A stretch of DNA of 6,084 bases from Spirochaetaceae bacterium. Its GTDB lineage: Bacteria; Spirochaetota; Spirochaetia; SZUA-6; Fen-1364. Each line of letters begins with the position of its first letter. Position 1 is the stretch's first letter. Positions 1 through 5,200 of the stretch are shown here, in pieces. The notes under the pieces are model-generated. The model ran no database searches. It saw only the letters and a program-made list of their open reading frames with translations, and was not told where the DNA came from. The stretch covers positions 1-6,084 of the forward strand of contig PMZS01000405.1 of the NCBI GenBank assembly GCA_003170115.1, read 5' to 3'. A program made the position numbers and the translations under genes.

Positions 1-2
1 TC

Positions 3-527
3 TACGTCACGCACGACCAGGTCGAAGCCATGACGCTGGCCACCCGGATCGCGGTCATGAGCGACGGAAAGTTCTCCCAGATCTCCACCCCGGACGACCT
101 GTACGCCCATCCGGCCAACACCTTCGTGGCGAATTTCATCGGCTCCCCGTCCATGAATTTTGTTCCTGGCAGGATCGCCCTCGGCGACTCGAAGATCCTG
201 GTCAGGACGGAGGATCGCATCGACTTCGACGTGTCGGCCTATGCCTTTGCCACCCGGCCTGCCGACAGGCAGAATGTGATCCTCGGCCTGCGTCCGGAGC
301 TGTTCCATCGGCCCACGCAGGGCTCCGTGTCCTATTCGACGAGGCTGAACATCATCGAGCCCCTCGGCGCGAACGTGCTCTGCTATTGCAGCCTCGGGAA
401 GACCGACATCGTGGCCAGCCTCAACCCGACGGACATTTCCGGTGCGAAATCCGACGAGGAGCTGCGGCTCTCCGTCGACTTCTCGAAGATATCGATCTTT
501 GACGCGGCCAGTTCCCTGCGGTTGTGA
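3..527 (+). CDS. Sugar ABC transporter ATP-binding protein, MalK/UgpC/MsmK type (5' end missing)
   Basis: This is the C-terminal 174 residues of the ATPase that powers a CUT1-class carbohydrate importer at the cytoplasmic face of the inner membrane. The reading frame is open to the left edge (first full codon at 3), so the Walker A, signature and Walker B motifs lie outside. Visible are the H-loop (YVTHDQVEAM, switch His at visible residue 4), the stretch DGKFSQISTPDDLYAHP, and the linker FIGSPSMNF (45-53). A MalK-type regulatory TOBE/OB region follows, with ILGLRPE (93-99) and NIIEPLGANV (116-125). This C-terminal extension is typical of sugar rather than amino-acid or peptide importers. The binding-protein gene 118 bp downstream is very probably its partner; the permeases are not seen and could be upstream. 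The ATG at 30 is internal, just after the H-loop, and is not the start. The exact sugar cannot be told. Confidence 0.95.
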   Translation, partial: YVTHDQVEAMTLATRIAVMSDGKFSQISTPDDLYAHPANTFVANFIGSPSMNFVPGRIALGDSKILVRTEDRIDFDVSAYAFATRPADRQNVILGLRPELFHRPTQGSVSYSTRLNIIEPLGANVLCYCSLGKTDIVASLNPTDISGAKSDEELRLSVDFSKISIFDAASSLRL

Positions 528-529
528 TT

Positions 530-584
530 CACGAATGACACCGGGTACGGTGTCTGCCACGAATGACACCGGGTACGGTGTCTG
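530..584 (+). repeat. Two tandem 28-bp hairpin repeats (family A, REP-like)
   Basis: A 27-nt stretch starting CACGAATGACACC at 530 recurs exactly at 558, giving a 28-bp period. Each copy holds a perfect 7-bp stem with a 4-nt loop, GACACCG-GGTA-CGGTGTC, at 537-554 and 565-582, preceded by AAT and followed by TGC. The array begins 2 bp after the TGA of the ATPase gene. No T-tract follows either hairpin, so they are not classical intrinsic terminators. Short palindromes of this kind behind stop codons resemble REP elements moved by Y1-type (RAYT) transposases and can also protect upstream mRNA from 3' exonucleases. Either role here is inference. The design matches the second array at 1895-1994. 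Confidence 0.85.
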
Positions 585-597
585 CGTTGATGACTTT

Positions 598-614
598 GCC
601 GGCCGTTGGCCGGC
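598..614 (+). promoter_or_regulatory. GC-rich hairpin in the leader of the binding-protein gene
   Basis: GCCGGCC (598-604) and GGCCGGC (608-614) form a perfect 7-bp, all-GC stem with a GTT loop. The hairpin ends 19 nt before the ribosome binding site and has no U-tract directly behind it. It could be a 5' mRNA stabiliser created by processing between the ATPase and binding-protein genes, a common way to raise binding-protein level over the other importer parts. That role is inferred. Confidence 0.5.
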
Positions 615-615
615 G

Positions 616-627
616 TGACAGCTGTCA
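616..627. promoter_or_regulatory. 12-bp perfect palindrome, possible operator
   Basis: TGACAGCTGTCA is a perfect dyad with no loop, so it suits a dimeric DNA-binding protein better than an RNA hairpin. It lies 7 bp before the Shine-Dalgarno sequence of the sugar-binding-protein gene, where a sugar-responsive repressor could act. It does not have the central CG typical of LacI-family sites, and no regulator gene is in the window. The functional assignment is weak. Confidence 0.3.
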
Positions 628-633
628 TTTTTC

Positions 634-640
634 AAGGAGG
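634..640 (+). promoter_or_regulatory. Strong ribosome binding site of the sugar-binding-protein gene
   Basis: AAGGAGG, a near-full match to the anti-Shine-Dalgarno sequence, sits 5 nt before the ATG at 646. It is much stronger than the sites of the downstream genes, which fits the high synthesis usually needed for periplasmic binding proteins, and it fixes the start codon. Confidence 0.85.
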
Positions 641-645
641 ATACG

Positions 646-1896
646 ATGAAGAAAGCATTGGCGATCTCTCTCGTGTTCCTGGCGGTCATCTCCGCCTCGA
701 GCTTCGCGCAGAAGAAGCAGCTCGGACCACTGCTTGTGTTCAACAACTGGTCTTCGGATGCCGAGATCGGTGCCTTGAACGTCATCCGCAATGCGTTCCA
801 GGCACAGGGGGGGACGTGGAACGACATCACGATCGCCCACAACACCGGCGCCGACATTCCCCTGATCAACATGATCACGGGCGGCAACCCGCCCGACGTC
901 TTCATCAACAACAACGTGAAGCTCCGTCGCGATCTGATTCAGCGAGGAATGCTTGCCGATCTTACCGCCTACTACAAGTCCCTCAACCTCGATAAAGTCC
1001 TGCCGCAGGCGTGCAAGGATGTCATGATGGTAGACGGCCGGGTGGTGACCGCTCCCATTGCCATCCACATCGTCGGCACGATCTTCTGGAACACGGCCGT
1101 GGCGAAGAAGGCCGGCGTTGATCCCAAGTCGTGGAAGGACCTCGACGCGATGTTCGCGGACTTCCCGAAGATCAGGAAGGCGGGAGTCATCCCCCTGGCC
1201 ATCGGCGCCCAGCCGTGGCAGCTCGAGTATCTCCTCGGCTCCTGCATCGTGTACTACTCCGGAAACCTGTACGACAGTGTCTTCGGTCTCAACCCCAACA
1301 AGGCGGCATTCGATTCCAGGGAGATGCGCCAGGCCCTGGCGTTGTTCAGGAGGATCCAGAAGGAATCTGATCCGGGCAGCGCCAACCGCAACTGGAATGA
1401 CACCACGGCCATGGTCATCAGGGGCGATGCGCTCATGCAGTTCCATGGCGACTGGATGAAGGGAGAGTTCGCCGGAGCCAAGAAGCAGATTGGCGTAGAC
1501 TATGACACAATGCTGCCTCCCGGAACAAAGGGCGTACAGGTCACCATCGACGCGGAGACCTTCCTCAAGCCGAGCGACGACATCAAGAAGAACTCCGAGG
1601 AAGCATTCTTCAACATCATGCTCCAGAAGGACATCACGGAGAAGTTCAGCATCATCAAGGGCTGCACGCCGGTGCGGCTCGACGCAACCGCGGGCATCGA
1701 CAAGCACGCGAAGATGGTCCTGGCCACTCTCGCCAAACCAAATTTCGGGCACCCTGTCAGGAACATCACGATGGATGACGATTTCGCTGGCGCCTACATG
1801 AGCCTGACGGACAATTTCTGGAACACGCCGGACATGAGCGCCGACGAGTACATCAAGCAGCTGCAGAAGAAATACGATGAGATTCTCGGGAAGTAA
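646..1896 (+). CDS. Extracellular sugar-binding protein, family 1 (glucose/mannose GtsA-like)
   Basis: This 416-residue periplasmic protein should capture a sugar and deliver it to the ABC importer whose ATPase gene lies upstream. Residues 1-21 form a Sec signal peptide: MKK, a hydrophobic core, then SSFA before QK, a good signal peptidase I site. There is no lipobox Cys, so a soluble rather than lipid-anchored form is expected. The mature part follows the plan of GtsA-type glucose/mannose binding proteins as I recall them: VFNNW near 31-35, a GALNVIRNAFQAQGGTW segment (42-58), GGNPPDVF (79-86), the IFWNTAVAKKAGVDPKSW hinge-side segment (146-163) and GDWMKGEF (268-275). Length is normal for the family. 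The start is set by the strong ribosome binding site. The stop TAA overlaps the first unit of the following repeat array. No permease gene follows, unlike the usual gts order. Sugar specificity cannot be fixed; cluster 1 carbohydrate binding is secure. Confidence 0.95.
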   Translation: MKKALAISLVFLAVISASSFAQKKQLGPLLVFNNWSSDAEIGALNVIRNAFQAQGGTWNDITIAHNTGADIPLINMITGGNPPDVFINNNVKLRRDLIQRGMLADLTAYYKSLNLDKVLPQACKDVMMVDGRVVTAPIAIHIVGTIFWNTAVAKKAGVDPKSWKDLDAMFADFPKIRKAGVIPLAIGAQPWQLEYLLGSCIVYYSGNLYDSVFGLNPNKAAFDSREMRQALALFRRIQKESDPGSANRNWNDTTAMVIRGDALMQFHGDWMKGEFAGAKKQIGVDYDTMLPPGTKGVQVTIDAETFLKPSDDIKKNSEEAFFNIMLQKDITEKFSIIKGCTPVRLDATAGIDKHAKMVLATLAKPNFGHPVRNITMDDDFAGAYMSLTDNFWNTPDMSADEYIKQLQKKYDEILGK

Positions 1897-1994
1897 ATGC
1901 CACGGAGTACCGTGGCCGCAAATGCCACGGAGTACCGTGGCCGCAAATGCCACGGAGTACCGTGGCCGCAAATGCCACGGAGTACCGTGGCCGC
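1895..1994 (+). repeat. Four perfect tandem 25-bp hairpin repeats (family B, REP-like)
   Basis: Four identical 25-bp units begin at 1895, 1920, 1945 and 1970 with no spacers. Each contains AAAT, the 7-bp stem-loop GCCACGG-AGTA-CCGTGGC (first copy 1899-1916) and a CGC tail. The first two bases of unit 1 are the last two of the TAA stop of the binding-protein gene. The hairpins have 4-nt loops and no T-tract. The perfect identity of four copies points to recent tandem amplification or active homogenisation. A REP-like mobile palindrome, an mRNA 3'-end protector or a protein-binding array are all possible; none can be proved from sequence. Confidence 0.92.
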
Positions 1995-2012
1995 AGCGGC
2001 AGCGCGTTCGCG

Positions 2013-2031
2013 AGGTGATCACCTTGTGATC
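2013..2031. promoter_or_regulatory. 12-bp palindrome plus extra half-site, possible operator
   Basis: AGGTGATCACCT (2013-2024) is a perfect dyad. Its half-site GTGATC (2015-2020) is repeated in direct orientation at 2026-2031, 11 bp along, about one helical turn. Three half-sites with helical phasing before the propeller-SDR-VOC operon are compatible with regulator binding, but no matching regulator gene is visible and no convincing -35/-10 pair was found beside it. Confidence 0.3.
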
Positions 2032-2057
2032 GCGGATTCGTGAATCGGCATCGGGCA

Positions 2058-2102
2058 TCAGGGAGGCGGTCAGCCTCCCTGAACGCCCGTTTTGCATGGG
2101 CG
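2058..2102 (+). terminator. 10-bp stem-loop followed by a short T run; weak terminator or structured leader
   Basis: TCAGGGAGGC (2058-2067) pairs perfectly with GCCTCCCTGA (2073-2082) around the loop GGTCA. A TTTT run comes at 2090-2093, 7 nt after the stem, too far and too short for a textbook intrinsic terminator. A second small stem, CGCCC (2084-2088) with GGGCG (2098-2102), encloses that T run. The pair may end the binding-protein transcript inefficiently, or form a structured 5' leader for the gene starting at 2140. The stem is certain as sequence; the terminator label is tentative. Confidence 0.4.
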
Positions 2103-2126
2103 ACGCCGGAGAAGCAGAACAATCAA

Positions 2127-2134
2127 GAGGGAAG
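2127..2134 (+). promoter_or_regulatory. Ribosome binding site deciding the start of the propeller gene
   Basis: The purine-rich GAGGGAAG lies 5 nt before the ATG at 2140. It supports that start over an in-frame TTG at 2092, whose 16 extra residues (HGRRRRSRTIKREER) look like translated leader, with no such site before it. Confidence 0.55.
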
Positions 2135-2139
2135 AGCGC

Positions 2140-3600
2140 ATGACGGTCAGATCGAGGGAAGGAGCTTTCGACATCATCGAGGATGTCGGTTCGAGGCGCG
2201 TTCCCGGAAGCACGACATACGACCCGCACAGGCAAACCTACACGGTCACGGGCGGCGGCGAGAATCTTTGGGGAGCTTCGGATGAGTTCCACTTCGCCGC
2301 ACTCAAGGTGAGCGGCGATTTCATCCTGACCGCTGAAGGCGAGTTCAAGGGAAAGGGCGTCAACGCGCATCGGAAATGGGGAATCATGTTCCGCCGGGGC
2401 CTGGACGGGAGCTCGATGTACGCCGACGCCGCCATTCACGGCGACGGCCTCACCTCGCTGCAATACCGCGAGAAAAGCGGCGCCGAGACGCTCGAAGTAA
2501 AAGCGGCGGTGACTTCCCCGGGTATCGTCCAGCTCGAACGCGCCGGGAAGGCGGTCATCATGCGCGCCGCGAAATGGGGCGGGGCGCTTGTCGAAACTGG
2601 ACGTGTCACGATTGACTTGTCCGCCGAGATTTTCGCCGGACTTTTCGTGTGCTCGCACGAGGCCGCCGTGGCCGAGACGGCCGTCTTTCGCAACGTCCGA
2701 TTCGACGTGCCCGCGGCCGAGGGGACGGACGGCGACAAAAACCCTTCGCCCAGCAGGCTGGAACTGCTGGACGTGGATACGGGCATCCGTCGCATTGTCT
2801 ACTCGAGTGCCGGGCACTTCGAAGCGCCCAACTGGTGTCGAGATGGCAGGTCACTGTTGTTCAACCAGGAGGGCAGGATCTACACGCTCGCCCTGGACAC
2901 GTTGAAGCCGAAGGTGCTCGATACCGGGCGCGTCACGGCCAACAACAATGATCACGGCATTTCCTTTGACGGGAAGTCACTCGCCCTCTCCAGCCATACG
3001 GAGCAGGCGGGAAGGAAGGCCGGCTCGCAGATCTACGTCGTGAGCGTCAACGGCGGGGAGCCGGTGAAGATCACCGATCAGGCCCCTTCCTATTGGCATG
3101 GATGGTCACCCGACGGCACGACGCTGGTCTATTGCGCCGAGCGCGAGGGCAACTTCGACGTCTGGGCAATCGGGGCGCAGGGTGGAAGGGAGACTCGGCT
3201 GACGACCGATCCCGGTCTCGACGACGGCCCCGAATACGCCCCCGACGGCGCGCATATCTACTTCAACTCGACCCGGTCCGGCCGCATGAAGATATGGAGG
3301 ATGAAGCCCGACGGAAGCGGGCAGGCGCAGGTGAGCTTCGACGACTACAACGACTGGTTCGCCCATGTCTCTCCTGACGGGAAGCGGATGCTGTACGTCT
3401 CATATCCTCCCACGGTGCCGGCTGCCAGCCACCCGCGCAATCAGCGCGTCATGATCCGCGAGCAGGACCTGGGGAGTGGGAAGGTGCGGGTGCTCGCCCA
3501 CCTGTACGGAGGCCAGGGGACGATGAATGTGCCCTCGTGGAGCCCTGACGGGAAGTCCGTGGCTTTCGTCTCCTACACCTACGGGAAACCGGAGATCTGA
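2140..3600 (+). CDS. DUF1349/lectin-like domain fused to a TolB-type six-repeat beta-propeller
   Basis: The product has 486 residues. Residues about 8-190 resemble the DUF1349/concanavalin-like beta-sandwich found in proteins loosely annotated as TolB-family or 'biopolymer transporter': VTGGGENLW near 36-44, NAHRKWGIMFRRG (75-87) and YADAAIHGDGLTSLQYRE (94-111). From about 205 to the end there are six PD40 (WD40-like) repeats, with the cores WCRDGRSLLF (232-241), ISFDGKSLALS (274-284), WSPDGTTLVYCA (322-333), YAPDGAHIYFNS (366-377), VSPDGKRMLYVS (410-421) and WSPDGKSVAFVS (467-478). There is no signal peptide or membrane segment, so it should be cytoplasmic, unlike genuine periplasmic TolB; neither tolA nor pal is next to it. 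The ATG at 2140 has a purine-rich ribosome site. The SDR gene starts 3 bp after the stop. Propellers of this sort serve as carbohydrate-binding or lyase scaffolds (compare oligogalacturonate lyase), but no catalytic site is recognised and the biochemical function is unknown. Confidence 0.9.
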   Translation: MTVRSREGAFDIIEDVGSRRVPGSTTYDPHRQTYTVTGGGENLWGASDEFHFAALKVSGDFILTAEGEFKGKGVNAHRKWGIMFRRGLDGSSMYADAAIHGDGLTSLQYREKSGAETLEVKAAVTSPGIVQLERAGKAVIMRAAKWGGALVETGRVTIDLSAEIFAGLFVCSHEAAVAETAVFRNVRFDVPAAEGTDGDKNPSPSRLELLDVDTGIRRIVYSSAGHFEAPNWCRDGRSLLFNQEGRIYTLALDTLKPKVLDTGRVTANNNDHGISFDGKSLALSSHTEQAGRKAGSQIYVVSVNGGEPVKITDQAPSYWHGWSPDGTTLVYCAEREGNFDVWAIGAQGGRETRLTTDPGLDDGPEYAPDGAHIYFNSTRSGRMKIWRMKPDGSGQAQVSFDDYNDWFAHVSPDGKRMLYVSYPPTVPAASHPRNQRVMIREQDLGSGKVRVLAHLYGGQGTMNVPSWSPDGKSVAFVSYTYGKPEI

Positions 3601-3603
3601 GCG

Positions 3604-4302
3604 ATGGGACGATTGGCTGGCAAATGGTGCCTCGTGACGGGTTCGTCGAGGGGCATCGGGCGGCAGATCGCGATAGGATTGGCCCGGGAGGGCGCGAACG
3701 TCATAGTCCATTCGCGCTCGAAGGAGCACACCAGGGGCACCCTCTCCGCCCTGGAAAAGTACGAGGTGCGGACCGATTCCGTCGAGGGCGAACTGTCTGA
3801 CCTCGCCGCGGTTGAGAGACTGACCCGGAGAGTCCTCGAGGTCCACGGAGGCGTCGATATCCTCTATAATAACGCCGCGATCCAGGGCGACCGCAAGGAG
3901 ATCTGGGATACCGGTATCGATGAATGGAAGGCGGTCATCCAGGTCAACCTGTTCAGCATGGTGCTCTTGAGCACGGCCTTCGCCAGGGGCATGAAAGCGC
4001 GGGGATACGGCAGGATAGTCAACCTGACATCGGGAATCAGGGACACTCCCCAGTTATCGCCCTATAGTGTATCGAAAGCGGCGGTGAACAAATTCACGCA
4101 GGACCTGGCGTGCGAATTGCGGGGAACCGGGGTACTGGTCAATCACCTGGATCCCGGCTGGCTGAAAACGGACATGGCTGGCCCCGGCGCGGAGCTCGAG
4201 GTCGAAACGGTGCTGCCCGGCGCTCTTGTGCCGGCCTTGCTGGACAACGGCGGCCCCACGGGAACGGGATTCCGAGCACAGGATTACAGGGAGAGGAGCT
4301 GA
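3604..4302 (+). CDS. SDR-family NAD(P)-dependent oxidoreductase
   Basis: This 232-residue classical short-chain dehydrogenase/reductase should interconvert an alcohol and a carbonyl in the cytoplasm. All core elements are visible: the Rossmann glycine motif TGSSRGIG (12-19), an adenine-ring Asp (D66 in LSDL), NNAA (89-92, variant of NNAG), the structural/catalytic Asn N115 (QVNLF), and the S143-Y154-K158 triad in LTSG and YSVSK. PGW (184-186) follows the last core strand. The basic HSRS after strand 2 (36-39) suggests NADP(H) preference, an inference from the family. The length is slightly short of the usual 250, with a trimmed C-terminus but no lost motif. The start lies 3 bp after the preceding stop with GGAG 9 nt upstream, so translation is probably coupled to the propeller gene. 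Substrate is unknown; a sugar, polyol or ketoacyl group are all possible. The FabG name would be unsafe. Confidence 0.95.
   Translation: MGRLAGKWCLVTGSSRGIGRQIAIGLAREGANVIVHSRSKEHTRGTLSALEKYEVRTDSVEGELSDLAAVERLTRRVLEVHGGVDILYNNAAIQGDRKEIWDTGIDEWKAVIQVNLFSMVLLSTAFARGMKARGYGRIVNLTSGIRDTPQLSPYSVSKAAVNKFTQDLACELRGTGVLVNHLDPGWLKTDMAGPGAELEVETVLPGALVPALLDNGGPTGTGFRAQDYRERS
4291..4298 (+). promoter_or_regulatory. Ribosome binding site supporting a TTG start
   Basis: GAGAGGAG inside the last codons of the SDR gene lies 10 nt before the TTG at 4309. No ATG or GTG in frame is available before the ATG at 4351, and that ATG would delete the first metal-ligand His of the VOC protein. The site and the missing alternatives together fix the TTG start. 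Confidence 0.6.
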
Positions 4303-4308
4303 CGACCT

Positions 4309-5187
4309 TTGAAGAACCCGCGGCGCCCGAGAATCGTCGGCCTCTCCCACATGACCTTCCAGGCACGCGACGTCGAGAAGGCTCTCGCGTATTATCGCGA
4401 CATTCATGGATACTCGGACGAGCTCCGCCTGACAGATCCCGACGGCCGGGTCAGCCACGCCTTCGTGAGGATCAACGACGCACAATGGATCGAGCTCAGG
4501 CCTGAGAGCGCACCGAAGACCGATCGCCTCATTCGGTTCGGATTGCAGGTGGACGATGCCAAGGCAATGAGAGCGTACCTCGGATCGCGGGGCGTGGCGG
4601 TCCCGAGCTCGACCTCCATTGGAGCAATCGGGAACCTGAGTTTCGACGCGAAGGATCCTGACGGGCACGTGGTCGAGTTCATCCAGTACCTCCCGGAAGG
4701 CTGGCCTGCGCGCGTGGCCGGACGGAGCCCGGGAGCCGGAGTCCTGTCACGGTGTCTCATGCACATCGGTTTCGACGTTTCCTCCATGGAAGATTCCATG
4801 GCCTTCTACCGCGACATCCTCGAATGCGTCGAGTTCTGGCGCGGCAGCAGCGACGATCGGACGCTCTCGTGGGTCCATTTGAAGCTGCCGGAGGACAGGA
4901 ACTACGTCGAGTTCATGCTCTACGACGAGCCGCCGACGCTCGAAAGGCTCGGAGTACTCAATCATTTCGGGCTCGAGGTACCCTCCGTCCCCGCGGCGGT
5001 GGAGGAAGTGAGCAGGCGAATAGGGGGCCCTCGGAAATTCCCGCGCAAGGTGGAATACAGCGTCGGGACCTGTCGACACCGCCTTGCGAACGTCTTCGAT
5101 CCGGACGGCACGCGGGCCGAGTTCATGGAGCGCGGAACCTTCGACGGATCCGTCACGCCCTCGTCCACCGTTCCCGCCCCGCGCTGA
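4309..5187 (+). CDS. Two-domain VOC (glyoxalase/dioxygenase-like) metalloprotein
   Basis: The 292-residue product consists of two vicinal-oxygen-chelate domains (about 9-128 and 148-276), each of two beta-alpha-beta-beta-beta modules, plus a proline-rich tail. VOC proteins bind a divalent metal and act as isomerases, dioxygenases, epimerases or lyases. The second domain keeps a full His/Glu/His/Glu set: H152 (MHIGFDV), E201 (VEFMLYD), H219 (NHFGLEV) and E271 (AEFMERG), spaced much like H5/E56/H74/E122 of E. coli glyoxalase I. The first domain has H14, E62 and E123 but Arg (R76 in IRFGLQV) where the second His should be, so it may be non-catalytic or structural. The start is TTG, 6 bp after the SDR stop; the first ATG (residue 15) would remove H14. 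The gene forms an operon with the SDR and propeller genes. Similar two-domain proteins are annotated only as VOC/glyoxalase; I cannot name the reaction. Confidence 0.92.
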   Translation: MKNPRRPRIVGLSHMTFQARDVEKALAYYRDIHGYSDELRLTDPDGRVSHAFVRINDAQWIELRPESAPKTDRLIRFGLQVDDAKAMRAYLGSRGVAVPSSTSIGAIGNLSFDAKDPDGHVVEFIQYLPEGWPARVAGRSPGAGVLSRCLMHIGFDVSSMEDSMAFYRDILECVEFWRGSSDDRTLSWVHLKLPEDRNYVEFMLYDEPPTLERLGVLNHFGLEVPSVPAAVEEVSRRIGGPRKFPRKVEYSVGTCRHRLANVFDPDGTRAEFMERGTFDGSVTPSSTVPAPR

Positions 5188-5200
5188 GCTGCCCGCTCAG
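5184..5200. other. Inverted repeat carrying both convergent stop codons
   Basis: CTGAGC (5184-5189) and GCTCAG (5195-5200) form a 6-bp stem with a 5-nt loop. The left arm holds the TGA of the VOC gene and the right arm holds, on the - strand, the TGA of the OmpA-domain gene. It may act as a small bidirectional 3'-end hairpin, but neither side has a T-tract, so it is not scored as a terminator. Confidence 0.45.

Noticed and set aside
537..582. Intrinsic terminators formed by the family A hairpins
   Set aside because: Stems are suitable, but neither is followed by a T-tract; TGC follows both.
587..615. Sigma-70 promoter before the binding-protein gene (TTGATG at 587)
   Set aside because: No AT-rich -10 lies at 16-18 bp; that position is inside the all-GC hairpin.
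606..995. Open frame of 129 codons overlapping the binding-protein gene in another frame
   Set aside because: It has Arg/His-rich composition and no domain, and overlaps a gene with a signal peptide, ribosome site and family motifs.
1895..1994. CRISPR array
   Set aside because: The four units abut with no spacers, and there are no cas genes nearby.
2024..2052. Sigma-70 promoter before the propeller gene (TTGTGA at 2024)
   Set aside because: The sequence 17 bp downstream (GGCATC) is a poor -10 match, so it cannot be called.
2092..2139. TTG at 2092 as start of the propeller gene
   Set aside because: The added residues are Arg/Lys-rich leader translation overlapping a stem-loop, there is no ribosome site before the TTG, and the ATG at 2140 has one.
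625..2817. A 730-codon open frame on the - strand across the binding-protein gene and into the propeller gene
   Set aside because: It lies antisense to two well-supported genes, its product is rich in Arg, His, Val and Asp with no recognisable domain, and it runs through the repeat array as a repeated GHGTPWHL-like string. This is a by-product of high GC at third codon positions.
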